DNA of 64,000 nucleotides from Hyparrhenia diplandra (taxonomy: Eukaryota; Streptophyta; Magnoliopsida; Poales; Poaceae). The position numbers and the translations under genes are program-made. Of the stretch, positions 1-12,603 are shown piece after piece. Each line of letters starts with the position of its first letter. The first letter of the stretch is position 1. The DNA is taken from NCBI GenBank assembly GCA_015847255.1, contig JADLZK010009251.1, positions 310,001-374,000 of the forward strand, given 5' to 3'. Under the pieces are notes generated by a model that worked only from the letters and a program-made list of their open reading frames with translations, ran no database searches and was not told where the DNA came from.

Positions 1-1364
1 CGGTTGCGCTCTAATCTTTGAGTAGGGTCACCCTAGGATAACTATGGATAGCGAGGTATCTTTATGGGCTTAGGTTTCGTGCGGGGATTTCTTGGCTGTT
101 ATGTCCTCACTTCGGGCACCGCAATCGCCCAAACCGGGATGGAGACCGCATTTAGCACCGCGCCACACCCGAACGGGGGATTACAAGGGACGGACAAGGT
201 CGTCACAACCCACCCGCCTACCGCCTCAACCGTGGGATGTGCCACAAAAGATAGAAAACCCTTAGTCTAGACACCACGTCTACACTAGTGATTATTACTC
301 CGGCGTGTCGACAAGGCTTACCCGCCCCGGGTCCTTCTACGCAGCACCGCCCGAAGGAACGACTATCAATCCCGTAATTCTTTAACGCCTAGATAATATG
401 CTTGAAGAACAATAAGCCGAAAGATAATCACAAGCTTTCTCACCAAAGTGTAAGTAGCTTGTAGAGGTACAAGCGAAGCGGGTACCGACAACTCCGGCAC
501 TCCGACTTCCTAGGAGCCGCGACACACCAGGGGCGGACCGACAACTGTGTAGAAGGAACCAAACTTCCTTCTAGCCTTTCCTCTCTCACTCTCCATTAGA
601 ACTAGAGGGGGAAGAAGAACAAGAATGGAACTCTCTCCTCTCTATTACATTGTGGCTCCTCCTTGTGTTGTATGGAATTGGTGTGTGTTGAATGAGAGGG
701 AGAGGGCCTCCTTTTATTGGTAGAGGAGAGGGGGGCTCTTTGGAAGATGGCCATCCCCACATGGAAGGATCAAAACCGACCTTGGAACACCTTCCTAATA
801 AGTCCAAAACCAACCAACCCACGTCGGCAACACACTTTTTGGAAGGTAATGAACCGCCTCGAGAAGGATGGCCCCGAGCCTCCGGGACGGTGCGCGCACC
901 CAAAGGTGTGCGGCCGCACCCATATGTGGGCCGTTTGGGATGAAATTTTGTGTGTGCGTCCGTCTCGCCGTTAGCTTCGTTTCGGTGGGTCGTGCACTGA
1001 AAAACGGAGTCCGTATGAAAAAAGTTATGCCCAAAATACTAAACCCATGTCCCGCGGTCCGGTATGATTTCATGTTGGATTTGGGCTTCGACTTTTAGGC
1101 TTATGTATAGATGTTGATACTCATATTTATGGGCATTTCTCCTCTCTTCTCCTTGCTTTGCTTATGTCCATTTAGGGCCTTGTTATTCTTTATACTTTTC
1201 TTTGCTTTTGGCCCAAAATGTGTATGTTTCCAACATTGTCCTGCAAAACAAGTGAAGTACCAAAACTTGTGGAAATGGTTAGCTCAAAGTCCTATCACTA
1301 TTATGTTTTGGTAATTTTATACTAATGTTGACGGTATAAAATATGTAGTTAATGACCGTCAACA
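1..1364 (-). repeat. 3' LTR of element A (partial)
   Basis: Near-identical to 4926-6297. It ends at 1364 with GTCAACA, followed directly by a C-run (1365-1380) that is a purine tract on the minus strand. The remainder lies before the window. Confidence 0.85.
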
Positions 1365-4300
1365 AACTCCCCCACACTTAGTCCTTTGCTCGTCCTCGAG
1401 TGAAGGTATAGGGACTAGAGTGGTTCAATCTCCAAGATGTAGGAAGTAGCTATAGTGGATATTCTTGTCATTATTCAAAGCTTTGGTAGGATTTGGCTAA
1501 GTCAAACCATGAGCATGCTTTATTTTAATTTTTTGAAGATAAACCAAGTCTCATTGCATAAGAGAGCAAGTGTCAAGTCATTCTACCATATCTCAAAGCT
1601 CAATTGTTTAGATGAACATGGGGTCCCTAATGTAGTTGCTCATCAAAGTATGGTTTTTTGGCGAGGAATAAAGAGTATGCATGCCATTTCTCAATTGGTA
1701 GACTAGAGATGGAGTTTTTTTTCGGGAAGTTTTGTCTTTTGATTTGTTCAATTTCAGACCTCAAAGCTTTATGGAGGATGTGAGAGAGGGAGTAGCACAA
1801 ACCACCGTTTGAAGAGGAAGGAGTTAATGGTAGTTGTTCGTCTTGTCCTTCTCCATCATGAATTGCTCGGTGTTCGTGCATTTGTCTTTGGGGAGATCTC
1901 GGGTAGGTGTGCTTGTATGCTTGAGAGATCTCCCCACACTTATTCTTGTACCTGTTTTATTTTAAACAAAGAAAACAAAACAAAAACAACAACATGGCTC
2001 TATCGGCAAGAATACCGTAGAGCCTTTATTATGAGAACTTTATTTTATTTTATTTTATTTTTATCTGTTCACCTCATCATTACTCCAAAGCAAGGCTAAT
2101 ATAAAGAAGCAATTAAAAACATAGCCTTGATCATCTCTAACATAAGATACTCCCAAAGATCATGACAAAGAAACCTCTAAGTTCATTAACCTAGCTCGAC
2201 ACCAAGTCAAAGTTCGATTAAAGGAGATCTTTTTTAACCTAAGCACCACGCTCAATTTAAAAAGACCTATGAATGTATTACATGGGCCCATGTAGGTACA
2301 CCCAAACTCAAAGCATGTGTCATGGTATGGGAAGCATAAAGTTTTATCATCATGGAGACAAAAACAAGTGAATGAGTTGGTGAACGTTTATTTCCTTTGC
2401 ATACTTGGATATACTTACCGCAACATTTTGGATGAAGCGTTGAAGTTGTTGCTACGGTTTGCATGATGACTCTGCCCGGGTGCATCTCAAGGTTAGGCCA
2501 CACACACGTGTGTATGGGCCATGGATCTTGATGGTAGCGACAAAGGATGAGAGAGAAAAACCCTTCTTGCTTGTGGAAGCAATGATGGGTGGAGTCAGCA
2601 AAGACTTTGATATGTATCTTGACCATGCAGGGCCAACCCTGCTCCTCTCTCTTATTATTTTTTTATAGATTTCTTTTTTCAACAAAACTTTTTTTTTTTT
2701 TTTCAATAACACTCTTTTTTTTTTTCAACATCATATATATTTTTTTATCATTTTTGTTTCACTTTCTCTCTCCTTTTTTTTTTTTTCTTTTTTTTTTTTT
2801 TTCTCTCCATGTCTATTTCTTTTTTTTTAGCAAGGTAGGGCCGACATCATCTTTTATTCACCCTCATTTTTTTTTGTATGGTTCCTTGGTGGATGGAACT
2901 TAGGATTGTAACTATCTTCCCCCACACTTAGACTTTTGTGAGAAAGTCAAGTGTGCAAGGTCCAGTCTCCTCTTGAGCATGTTCCATCACCCATGGACAT
3001 CGTAGCTTTTTTTTTTTTTTGTGATGTAGCCCTCATGTTCTCGAGCGTCGCATGCCTCTTTGTTCTTCTCAATCGATCACCACCTGAAATGGTTAGCGAC
3101 AAGAATACCCGAAGGTGCATACTAACTTGATAACATGTTCTTGCTTTTATTAATAAGAAGAGAGAAAGACTTTTTGCGCTTCTTTTTTTTTGATAGTCCG
3201 TGGTATCTCCCCGGCAAAGGCTTTCTTTATGGTCGTGAAGCTTGACCGTGGGAAAACATCCCGCAGCAGCCAGATGATGGTGAAGTTCCGGTGGGCCACT
3301 ACTAAGAATTTAGCATTACGCTCAAGCCGCAAGGTTAGCGCCATCATGCTACTACGAGGTTTGCAACCATTCTCTTAAAAAGGTTTACAAAGAGAACCAA
3401 GAGATGGTTGTGATCTTCGTCGAAGCACTCGGCTAGAAGCAAGACAAACTCAAGAAGACCCAAATGTGAGCATGTAAGAAGTCTCAAGTGACAACTTGTT
3501 ATGCTCAAAAACAAATTTCCACTTGGTCTCAAGAGTTGTCGCCGTGCATGTCCATGGCACATGAGGTCTTATCCTCAAAAGATGTGACATGAAGGACGAA
3601 CATTTGAATCTTGACCATTGTCAAGAACAATGTTTTATCGGGCCGAGGGACATGACTTGTGCTCGTGTGAGGGCGACAGGTGTTTCGTTTCACAAAGATG
3701 CCGAAGCAACTTGGGTGAAGCGGATAGAGTTATGAACTTCGCCTCCTCGAACGGGTTTTGGTTGGGAAGATGCTTTGCCTTTGGGATGTCTAAGTGTGAG
3801 AGGCGTAAGCATTCTTTTCCCAATCTTCTCATCACGGCTTTCCTCTATGGGTTTTTGTAGAAAAGCTTTTTTTTTATTTTTTAGAGGGCAGCCTATGAGA
3901 GAAGACTGAAGTCAAGAATGAGATAGATATGAAAGTCTAAGTGCACCTCGGTTTACGAGGTTCTCGTCATCATCCTTGAATTCAATCGCGAACTCCGGAA
4001 GGACGAAACATTCCTTCCTTTGGTGTTCGTGGTTCGAGAGGGCTCAACAATCGGTTCCAATGGCGGTACCGGAATGGCTCAACTGATGAGGGCTCCTCAT
4101 TGCTTGACATGCCCTTAATGTGGAGGGGAAAATGTTCTACAACAGAGAAGCAAGCTTCTCTAGGATGTCTTCAAGGGTTTTCCTATGTTCCGCTGTAGGT
4201 TTACGTGCAAACAACCCTCAACGGTCATGTCAAGGCATAGGGCAAAGATCTATGTCAAGACCCAAAAACATATGCAAAGGCACACTATCGGGTAATGACA

Positions 4301-4822
4301 AGTCTAGGCCAATATGTAAAAAACATTATAAATCGGGCCTAGGCTGCACCTATGGACTCCTTCTCATCCTACTTGAGATCGAGGATTGTCCTAGGTAGGT
4401 ATTGATGGGGAAGAATGCTAGACAAAAATTGTCTTTGAGTTCTTCTCAGTCCCCATTCAAATTTCCTACGACAATAGTGTACTCTTGTTTTGCTTGCCCT
4501 ATGAGGGAGAGCAGAAACAAATTCCACATGTGAATTTCTTGGATCATGCTAGGAATGCTGAGGCATGATCATAATTCCTCGAAATCTCGTAGGTGGCAAC
4601 ATAGATTTTCAAAATGGTCACCAGAGATGGAGTGCCCGAACCAAAAGTTTTTTTTTTAAATTAGGTGAGTTCATAGCCGATAAAAAAAAAATTTGGTTTT
4701 GAAAAAGATTGCGGCTCTTGTGAACTCCCCCATTGAAGCAAAAGGTTTTTCAAATGGAGTAGGCTTGATTTTGAAAATGAAAAATAACGACTATCGTTCC
4801 CGCAAGAACGGGCCGTAAAGCT
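1365..4822 (-). mobile_element. Internal region of element A, non-coding
   Basis: No gag, protease, reverse transcriptase or integrase motif is visible in any frame. The stretch carries long T runs (2690-2830, 3007-3020, 3184-3192) matching A runs in the internal part of element B. Short ORFs here are low-complexity or lack family resemblance. It is best read as the spacer of a large non-autonomous retrotransposon derivative. Confidence 0.7.
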
Positions 4823-6297
4823 TGTTGACGTTTCTTAATGGACACAGATAAATCCGCAAGCGCACGGAATTGTCGTTGTAGCTTTCACCCGGAAATATTC
4901 AGGGTATCGTATTTTCCACAGGGAACGGTTACACTCTAATCTTTGAGTAGGGTCACCCTAGGATAACTATGGATAGCGAGGTATCTTTATGGGCTTAGGT
5001 TTCAGGCAGGGATTTCTTGGTGTTATGTCCTCACTTCGCCACCGGCAACGCCCAAACCGGGATGGAGACAGGCATTTAGCATCGCGCCACATCCGAACGT
5101 GGGGGATTACAAAGGGACGGACAAGGTCGTCACAACCCAGCCGCCTACCCCCTCAACCGTGGGATGTGCCACAAAAGATAGAAAACCCTTAGTCTAGACA
5201 CCACGCCTACACTAGTGATTATTACTCCGGGCGTGTCGACAAGGCTTACCCGCCCCCGTGGTCCTTCTACCGCAGCACCGCCCGAAGGAACGACTATCAA
5301 TCCCGTAATTTTTTAACAGCCTAGATAATATGCTTGAAGAACAATAAGCCGAAAGATAATCACAAGCTTTCTCACCAAAGTGTAAGTAGCTTGTAGAGGT
5401 ACAAGCGAAGCGGGTACCGACAACTCCGCACTCCGACTTCCTAGGAGCCGCGACACACCAGGCGGACCGACAACTCCGTGTAGAAGGAACCAAACTTCCT
5501 TCTAGCCTTTCCTCTCTCACTCTCCATTAGAACTAGAGGGGGAAGAAGAACAAGAATGGAACTCTCTCCTCTCTATTACATTGTGGCTCCTCCTTGTGCT
5601 TTGTATGGAATTGGTGTGTGTTGAATGAGAGGGAGAGGGCCTCCTTTTATAGGTAGAGGAGAGGGGGCTCTTTGGAAGATGGCCATCCTCACATGGAAGG
5701 ATCAAAACCGACCTTGGAACACCTTCCTAATCAGCCCAAACCGACCAACCCACGCCGGCAACACACTTTTTGGAAGGTAATGAACCGCCTCGAGAAGGAT
5801 GGGCCCGAACCGCCTCAGACGGGCGCGCGCAAGACCAAAAAGGTGCGGCCGCACACATTTGTGGGCCGTTTGGGCTGAAATTTTGTGTGTGCGTCCGTCT
5901 CGTCGTTAGCTTCGTTTTGGTGGGTCGTGCAATGAAAACGGAGTCCCGTATGAAAAAGTTATGCCCAAAATACTAAACCCATGTCCTACGCCCGGTATGA
6001 TTTCATGTTGGATTTGGGCTTCGACTTCTTGGGCTTATGTATAGATGTTGATACTCATATTTATGGGCATTTCTCCTCTCTTCTCCTTGCTTTGCTTATG
6101 TCCATTTAGGGCCTTGTTATTCTTTATACTTTTCTTTGCTTTTGGCCCAAAATGTGTATGTTTCCAACATTGTCCCTTTAGAAAAACAAGTGAAGTACCA
6201 AAACTTGTGGAAATGGTTAGCTCAAAGTCCTATCACTATTATGTTTTGGTAATTTTATACTAATGTTGACGGTATAAAATATGTAGTTAATGACCGT
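4823..6297 (-). repeat. 5' LTR of element A, main part
   Basis: Direct repeat of the left LTR, beginning TGTTGACG at 4823. Its last ten bases continue at 7662-7671 beyond a nested solo LTR. A TATA box on the minus strand at 5644-5651 (TATAAAAG) fits the element's own promoter and supports the orientation. Confidence 0.85.
5644..5651 (-). promoter_or_regulatory. TATA box of element A LTR
   Basis: TATAAAAG on the minus strand in the U3 part of the LTR. The related LTRs of element B hold the same motif at 29976-29983 and 34888-34895 on the plus strand. Confidence 0.6.
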
Positions 6298-7661
6298 TGT
6301 TGACTCAGAACCAACGACAATTTAAATACCGTCAACTCAACACCAAAACTACCTAGAAATAGGATTTTTCAACTAACATATTCCAAAGTTTTGGTGTTTA
6401 TTTGGACTTGCAGGTACAAACTCATGGATGATCACTTTGGGCAAAAAAAGACAAAGAAAAATAAATAAAATCAATAAATAGAAAAAGGCCCAAAAGGAGC
6501 AAATGGCAAGCCCAAACAGTAAATCGCAACAAAACGTCGAAACCAAAAGAGGGCGCCGTACACCATACAACTTTTTGAGCAAGGAAGCCCGCCTTACCGG
6601 GCTCGGGCCGAGCCGGCTCGCGGTGCGCGCGCAACACCGCAAGGTGCGGCCGCACCGGGCAGCAGGCGGTTCGCGCCCATCTTCGGCGAGAGCAGCTTTG
6701 TTACCTTCCAAAATCGTGAAACCGACGTGGGATAGTCGGTTTGTCGTGACATGGAAGGTTTTCCTAGGTCGGTTTGGGTGGTTTTTAGCACTTAGGTCCC
6801 TCCCTCTTATGTATAAATAGACCCCCTCTCTCCCTCTCAAACAACAACACAATTTACAAGGAGAAACCAGTCCACTTGTGCAAGAGAGTAGAATTAGATC
6901 TTCTTCTTCTTCTACTTCTTCTATTCTATCTCCCCATTCTAGAGAGTGAGAGAGGTAAAGGCTAGAAAGAAGCTTGGTTCTTTCTACCGGAGTTGTCGGT
7001 TCGCCCCTCGGTGTTCCGCTATTGTTCCTAGGAGGACTGAGTCTTGGGACTTGTCGGCATCCGCCCCGGCTTGTACCTCTCGCAAACTACTTACACTTTG
7101 GTAAGCGACTTTTGTGATTATCTTGCAGCTATTTAATTTCCATCGCACATTTCTTAGCTGTTGTAGACTTGCGGGATTGGTAGATCGTTTACGTTAGTTC
7201 TTGGTGGAGGGACTCTTTGATCGGGAACCTTGGCCAACATCAAGAACCGTGGACCAATAGTGCAAACGTGGTGTTTGGACTAGCGCTCACCTACCTTTTG
7301 CGGTGCATCCCACGGTTGAGGGGGGTAGGCGGTTTGGTTGTGACAGCCTTGTCCGCCCCTTGAAATCCCCCCACATTCGGGCCGCGTCAGAGCTAATTGC
7401 CGGACACCGCCCTTTGGGCGTGGGCCGGTGCCGAAGTGAGTAGACAAATGACTTTAGGAATCACCGCCTCGAAAACTTAGCGTATAGATACCTTGCTACT
7501 CTTAGAAAACAAACCCTTGCCTTAGGTTGACATAAACCCGAAAAGCTACCGCGCGACCGTCCCCCGTGGAAAATACGATACCCCGCTACCACCGGGTGAA
7601 GTGCTACAACGGTATTTCCCGGCGCTGCGGATTTATCCGTGTGCGTTAAGAAACACCAACA
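6298..7661 (+). mobile_element. Solo LTR inside element A
   Basis: A 1364-bp sequence starting TGTTGACTCAG and ending ACACCAACA. It is flanked by the 5-bp target duplication ACCGT (6293-6297 and 7662-7666). Removing it restores the end of the host LTR (TGACCGTCAA). A TATA box at 6812-6819 (TATAAATA) shows plus orientation. There is no second LTR or internal region, so this is a solo LTR left by LTR-LTR recombination. It is distantly related to the host LTR. Confidence 0.85.
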
Positions 7662-7671
7662 ACCGTCAATA

Positions 7672-8958
7672 GGGAGGACGGAGGGGAGGGGATGTGAGGG
7701 GTGGAAATGCATCGGTCCCACCAGCCCACGCTACCTGTGTGCGGGCTTGGGTTCACACCGAGAGACGTAACCATGCGACCCCAAACAAATGTCGCACCAA
7801 AAAAATTGTCCACTCTTTGTTCTTTTTATATTGTGGAGATAATAACGAAATCTCTCTTATATAGAGATGACTGCCTTGAGTCATAAGGAATATGCTAACC
7901 GAATCAAATTATCTTAGTCCTTTTCTAACAAACCAAATCAATCTAATCCAATCAGGTCGGGTACTATGTTGTTCACGCATGCTACAATACCGTATGGCCC
8001 TTCGGCCGGCTCCACTTGCTCTAATACTATTCCACCCCTCCAAGACAACTTGTCCTTGAGCTATGATCGGTCCGCATGACGAGGTTGGGGGACGACGCTG
8101 CGCTTGACATACACGAAAGACCTCGGCATCATCCATGTCGCATAGCTGTCGCCATGGACAAAGCAGATGTGGCGGACTGTCTCAACGTAGTTGCATGTGC
8201 CAGCCTCCCTCTTGATCTGAATCATGGTTGCACCATCATGGACCTTTCGCAGCACCTCGCCAAGGTCGTAGCAGTTGTTGATGGAGATGTGGCACGTCGG
8301 GGCGACGTTAGCACCTTACTCTCGCCCACGAAGTTGATGCCGATGGCCTCCAAGATCTAGGCCACGCCACATTGCACGCAAAACGCCGAGGACCTACTCT
8401 AGCACCTCCAAGTCAAAGATGTCCCTAATGACCTCACCGTAAGGTCGTGAAGTCTCTAGGATCGTCCTAGACATAGATAACAGTAGTGTACTCGATCTCT
8501 TTTCTGGTATAAATAGGATCTTGATCTTGAGATGAGGAAAGGTATACCTTCGCGTGGAGAAGACAAAGAGGAGCTGTCTCCCGTCATGGCGATGTCGATG
8601 ATGGTGAGGGAAAAGGCCACGGACGGCGATTACAAAGGATGTCAGGGGGTAGTTATAGCCCCTCATGTTCACCTTCCATGAAGCCACCTCTCTTGTTGCT
8701 GTCAAGATCTATACACCATGTGGCTGTCGCAAGGCGAACACCATTGAGGACGATGACGGTGTTGGTCCCAGCAATGCCTACAACTGAAGACACAATCTCA
8801 TGGTCAATGTCCTTTCTTAGATATTTTTGTGTGGGCTATGCTAAGATATAAGCTTTTTGTACGGTCTGTCGTATCTGTTCGGCCTAATGAAACTTTTGGT
8901 TGGAGGCTGTCGCATTGCTAATACAGTATGTGGACCGTAACTCTGTTTCACATCGTAA
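7672..8958. other. Unassigned stretch
   Basis: About 1.3 kb with no recognisable gene. A moderately GC-rich part (8060-8700) has short overlapping frames on both strands, none showing a family motif I recognise. It may be decayed transposon coding sequence. Confidence 0.4.
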
Positions 8959-8975
8959 CATAACTATAATTTCAT

Positions 8976-10549
8976 TTTTCGAGACCGGGGATATAGCCCG
9001 TTTTTCATTAAGAAGAAGAGAATGGTCAATAGACCTACACATAGATGATACAGCCGGGTACGCAGGTAATCCACGATTACCAACGAAGCCCCGAAACACG
9101 TACACAAAAGCAAGAAATGCGAGGGGCGGAGACCCTCCACCTAACAACCCCGCAAGCCAAGCCTCCAAAAAGGAAGAAAGCTCAACACCAAGAGAGCCGA
9201 GGCGATCGAAGCCACTGATGAAGAGGGGGATTCCATGTGCTCCTCCGAGTCACTTAGGGACCGGACCGCGGGCAAGAAGCGCCGACATGAAGATACCCAT
9301 CCGAGTCACTTAGGCAGGACCACGGGTGAGGAGCGTCGACATGAAGACACCCTCCGAGTCACGAGAACCGGGACCGCGGACGAGGAGCACCGATAAGATA
9401 TCGAAAGCAACAACCAACAACTAGACAAACCGAAAGTGAAGAGCAAAATAAGCACAAATAGGGCCAGCACGACGACCACCGCGACGGAAGCAAGCGGGCA
9501 CCGACATCCACCACTCGTCGTGGAAAGGGCCTATCGATGGACGCCTCTGGGAAGTGAACGGCGTCCGGCGCCGCCGTCATTGACCCAAACATGGGTTAAG
9601 GCTTTCGCCATGGCACCATTTCCCCAAACAAGGCGGTGACCACACAACGGTGTAGAGCACCTTCTCAAAAGAAGGGGGGTTGATGCGCCCACACGAAGGA
9701 CATCGGCCTCACCACCATGACGCTACCGATGAGGAGAAGAGCAGACGACGCCATCCACGCCACCATGGCCTCGACGGCGCAAGACGACCCGAGGCACCGC
9801 TTCACACCACCATGGTGTAGGACGGTGTAAACTCGCGGGCCGCATCACCAACCGGAGCTGAACCAGCCCGTAGGGGCCGGGGGTCCGCCGCCGCCGCAGG
9901 AGTACGCCGAGCTGCCGGAGGAGGTCGGCCGACGGGCTGAAATGCGTGGGTGGGGCGGAGATCGGGCCACGGAGGCGCGGATCCGCCGCCGACAGCCCCG
10001 GCCACCTGAGCCCCGCGGGAGTGGGGCCTGCCGAGCACCACCACCCCCGCCGGGCGCGGCGGCACGCCGCCGAGAAGCACCGCCGACGCCGCAGAGGCCC
10101 TGGTCGGCACCGACCACGCCACGGCACTCCGACCACGCCGCCGACGCGAAGCCCACCGCCGGGCTGGGCAGATCCGCCGCCAAGAAGGCCGGATCCGCCA
10201 CCTAGGAGGCCGGATCCGCCGCCTAGGCCGCCGGAATCGCCGACGCCGCCGGGAAGAAGCCGGGTGGGAGGGGGAAGAGGAGCGCGCGAGGGAGCGGGTG
10301 GTGGACGGGGACCACGCGGCGCTACCTTGTTGGGTGCGCCGCTGGCCGCCGCCGCCGCGAGCCAAGGGCGGCGACGGCGGCCGGAGGGAGCCGGTGAGCG
10401 GGGGCTCGGGCGGCCGGAAGTCGCCGCCCGAGCCGCCCTCGTGAGGACGACGCGGGGGCCTGGGTCCGAGTTCAAAGTCGCTAGATGCAGCTTTCAAGGC
10501 TTATCTTTCAGATTTTGGAATAGCAAGGATGCTAAAACCCGATTCATCT
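8976..10549 (-). mobile_element. LINE-like retroposon (non-autonomous), minus strand
   Basis: A 17-bp direct duplication, CATAACTATAATTTCAT, lies at 8959-8975 and 10550-10566. Inside the left copy is a short T run (8975-8979), the reverse complement of a poly(A) end. It is preceded on the minus strand by AATGAAAAACGGGC, which resembles the 3' end of the retroposon at 53724-54751. Long duplications and a terminal A run are hallmarks of target-primed reverse transcription. The body is GC-rich with degenerate repeats and no endonuclease or reverse transcriptase domain. GC-rich frames of 250 and 231 codons at 9723-10497 are low-complexity (Gly, Arg, Pro) and are not called as genes. Confidence 0.65.
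10478..10549 (+). pseudogene. Receptor-like kinase fragment
   Basis: The plus strand reads SLDAAFKAYLSDFGIARMLK followed by PDSS. This is the segment around the DFG metal-binding motif of plant leucine-rich-repeat receptor kinases (subdomain VII). Only about 24 codons remain and no kinase sequence is seen on either side. It abuts the right target duplication of the retroposon at 8976-10549 and lies on the opposite strand to it. It is therefore either captured sequence at the retroposon's 5' end or an old target remnant. Confidence 0.55.
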
Positions 10550-10566
10550 CATAACTATAATTTCAT

Positions 10567-10899
10567 ACTATTGGTGTTGTTTCTGTGTTAAGAAGGCAGT
10601 GGTTTAGACACGGGTTATGTAGGGAAAACGACCATATAACAGTAAACCCCTGTGTGTAGCCACATAGAAAACACAGGTACCACTCGTAAACATATAGAAG
10701 AGGTAGAGTGCAATTTCTATGAACCGAAACATTGTTCCGATATCACTTAAGGAACCAGTATGGGGCAGGCAGCTAAAAATAGTGGAGGTTTGTTTAGAGT
10801 AGCTGAATTAAAACAACATTGCATAGTAAGAACTGAAGCAGTGCAGCTCGGCACGTAGCATAAACAGACAAAGAGCAAAAGCATGTATGAACCTTTGAC
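10567..10899. other. Unassigned stretch
   Basis: Mixed-composition sequence between the retroposon and the unknown pseudogene. No gene, RNA or clear repeat recognised. Confidence 0.4.
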
Positions 10900-11830
10900 T
10901 TAGTCACTGTCTTCGTGGTCGCTCATGATTGTCACTGGGCGGGGATGGAATAGGCGCTGTGAATCATTCAGCTGGAGGTTGATGTGTGTGACCCAGGTTG
11001 ATTTGGTAGTAGAGTGATGTTGTTGTTGTTCCCTGGACACTTTCTTGAATCGTGGTTTTTTGGGAGCTCCAGGGCATGTGGTTGGCACCGTGAGGTATGA
11101 GATCTTGTTCCTTGGTGGCGTGGTTGGGTTGTAGTGATCGTTTCCTGGATAGTCAGAGGCAACGCATGAAGTTGTTAAAAATGACATGGTGTTCTAATAG
11201 GCGTAGAAGTAGACACAGACCTGTGAGTTTCCTTTTCCTCTCTTTGGATTCGGTTACCGTATCTAAGATAGATGTAGCGTTAAGAATAGATGTTAATATT
11301 GCATGTAGTGTTTCCAAGGAATCATAAAGACCCTGTTGTTTAGGAAGCATACATCGATTGTGGCCATCGATAGCAAATAGTATCTTGTAGACTGAATAGC
11401 TCGCTACCTCAATTTTCCTTTCCAGTGATGTTGGGTCCATCTCAGGGTATCCATAGAAAATGTCAGAGAAAGAGGCATTCTTATGCAGCTGCAAGTTACA
11501 GTCAGCGTTGTAGTCATCAATCTTAAGCACGTTTTCTTTTTCTAGATACTCTAAAGCATTCTGGTAAGCACTCTGTATAGCAAAATGTTCAGAAGATGCG
11601 AGCTCACCATGAATCTGTGCAGTTTTTTTTCTCCTCATAGTATGGTATGTAGGGAGGATCATATCTAACCACAGTTATAAACCGATTGCCGACACATACG
11701 GTCCGCTCTTCATCGAGTAAGAAGCCGAGTTTTTGAGCTGCCAGAGTAAACAATTGCTTTTTTTCGAGGCTATGTGGTATTGAGCAGCCAAGCACGATGG
11801 TGATCCTGCACGCGCTTACTGCGTTCAACC
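10900..11830 (-). pseudogene. Frameshifted remnant of an unknown plant protein
   Basis: Three minus-strand frames follow one another with short overlaps: 11828-11604, 11662-11153 and 11187-10900. The first two share the RYDPPYIPYYEE segment in different frames across an A run near 11621-11628, as expected from a one-base indel. The second and third meet near 11170. Read through, they give about 300 residues: a hydrophobic N-terminal part, a helical middle with MDPTSLERK and a Leu-rich stretch, then a polar tail ending MSDHEDSD. I do not recognise the family. Normal amino-acid composition suggests former coding sequence, either a decayed host gene or a captured fragment. Confidence 0.45.
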
Positions 11831-12603
11831 ACTTTCCTTGCTGCGTCGTTGTTTATATACTTTCCCAATCACAATTACCGATCTTTGTTTCTTTATGTTC
11901 TTTTTCTTGTAGTTGAAAGAACTATCCGAAGAAATTACCAAAGCTTGGGAAATGTGTAACACGAAGCTAGCTAAGGTGCAAAGCTTCAACCGAATTTATT
12001 TAATCCGGGAAGCAGAAAGGCCTGAGGAAATTATGGATTGGAAAATCTGTTGGCAAAGCTGAAAGAGAAGTCTCCAAGTTGATTAAGGAACGAGAAGTGT
12101 AGATCTAGAAGAACTACAAAATGAATAAATCAAAACTAAGAAAAAATGCTTGCTGAGACCCATCTGACTGTTGCTGATTTTGAGTATGATATGGATGAGA
12201 AATGTATTTAAGTTTCAGGTTTTTATTTTCCTGTGTCATTTTTTATCTACATCTGATATCATGTTTTTCCCCTTTTCCCAGCTACTGTAGAAAATTACAG
12301 CAGTCAAAATTACTATCTAAAAGATACATTTAGAGATGTTAAAGAGGCAACTTCCAAGTGCATGGATGTGGTCATTAGACTTGAAATATTTAAGAAGGTT
12401 GTGGCCGACAAGTACTTGTCGTCTGACTATAAGCATGGTAAATTTCTGCATGACATATATGATAATTTGATCAATTGGGTTGTAGTAAAGTTTCTGATTA
12501 AAATGTTGATGAAGATCCAACAAGTCCGGCTCTTCAGCTCTCTCCTCTCCCTCTCCCCTGATCTAAATTACAACTAGATGAACTAGACAACTAGAGGGCT
12601 CTC
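11831..12603. other. Unassigned AT-rich stretch, probably including part of an older LTR
   Basis: Broken coding-like pieces (11910-12160) and AT-rich DNA without a clear family. The last part (about 12500-12603) continues directly into 17635 once the copia element is removed. It is therefore part of the LTR that the copia element interrupted. Confidence 0.4.

Larger units (their letters stand above)
1..7671 (-). mobile_element. Non-autonomous LTR retrotransposon A (gypsy-like), minus strand, truncated by the window start
   Basis: Two direct copies of one long sequence (1-1364 and 4823-7671 less a nested insertion) flank 3.46 kb of non-coding DNA. On the minus strand the order is 5' LTR (right), primer-binding-like site just left of 4823, internal region, purine tract 1365-1380, then 3' LTR (left). 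LTR ends read TGTTGAC...GTCAACA. No gag or pol reading frame survives between the LTRs, so the element would depend on proteins from an autonomous partner. Internal stretches match element B at 29450-36105 in opposite orientation, for example 3085-3145 against 31335-31405. The left boundary and its target duplication lie outside the window. The gypsy assignment rests on the internal layout and the primer-binding-site type and is an inference. Confidence 0.8.

Noticed and set aside
2589..2903. Phe-rich hydrophobic ORFs, and similar ones at 31599-31963 and 33054-34032
   Set aside because: They are translations of T or A homopolymer runs in retrotransposon interiors, not membrane proteins.
5212..5520. 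Minus-strand 102-codon ORF in element A's LTR
   Set aside because: Lies wholly in LTR sequence; the matching region of the other LTR copy does not keep the frame.
6373..6852. 159-codon minus-strand ORF in the solo LTR
   Set aside because: Non-coding LTR sequence with reversed polarity to the LTR promoter; no domain and no conserved frame.
9723..10554. Long overlapping frames of 250, 231 and 202 codons on both strands
   Set aside because: GC-rich reiterated sequence (GGCGGATCC-type repeats) leaves several frames open at once; translations are Gly/Arg/Pro-rich without any domain.
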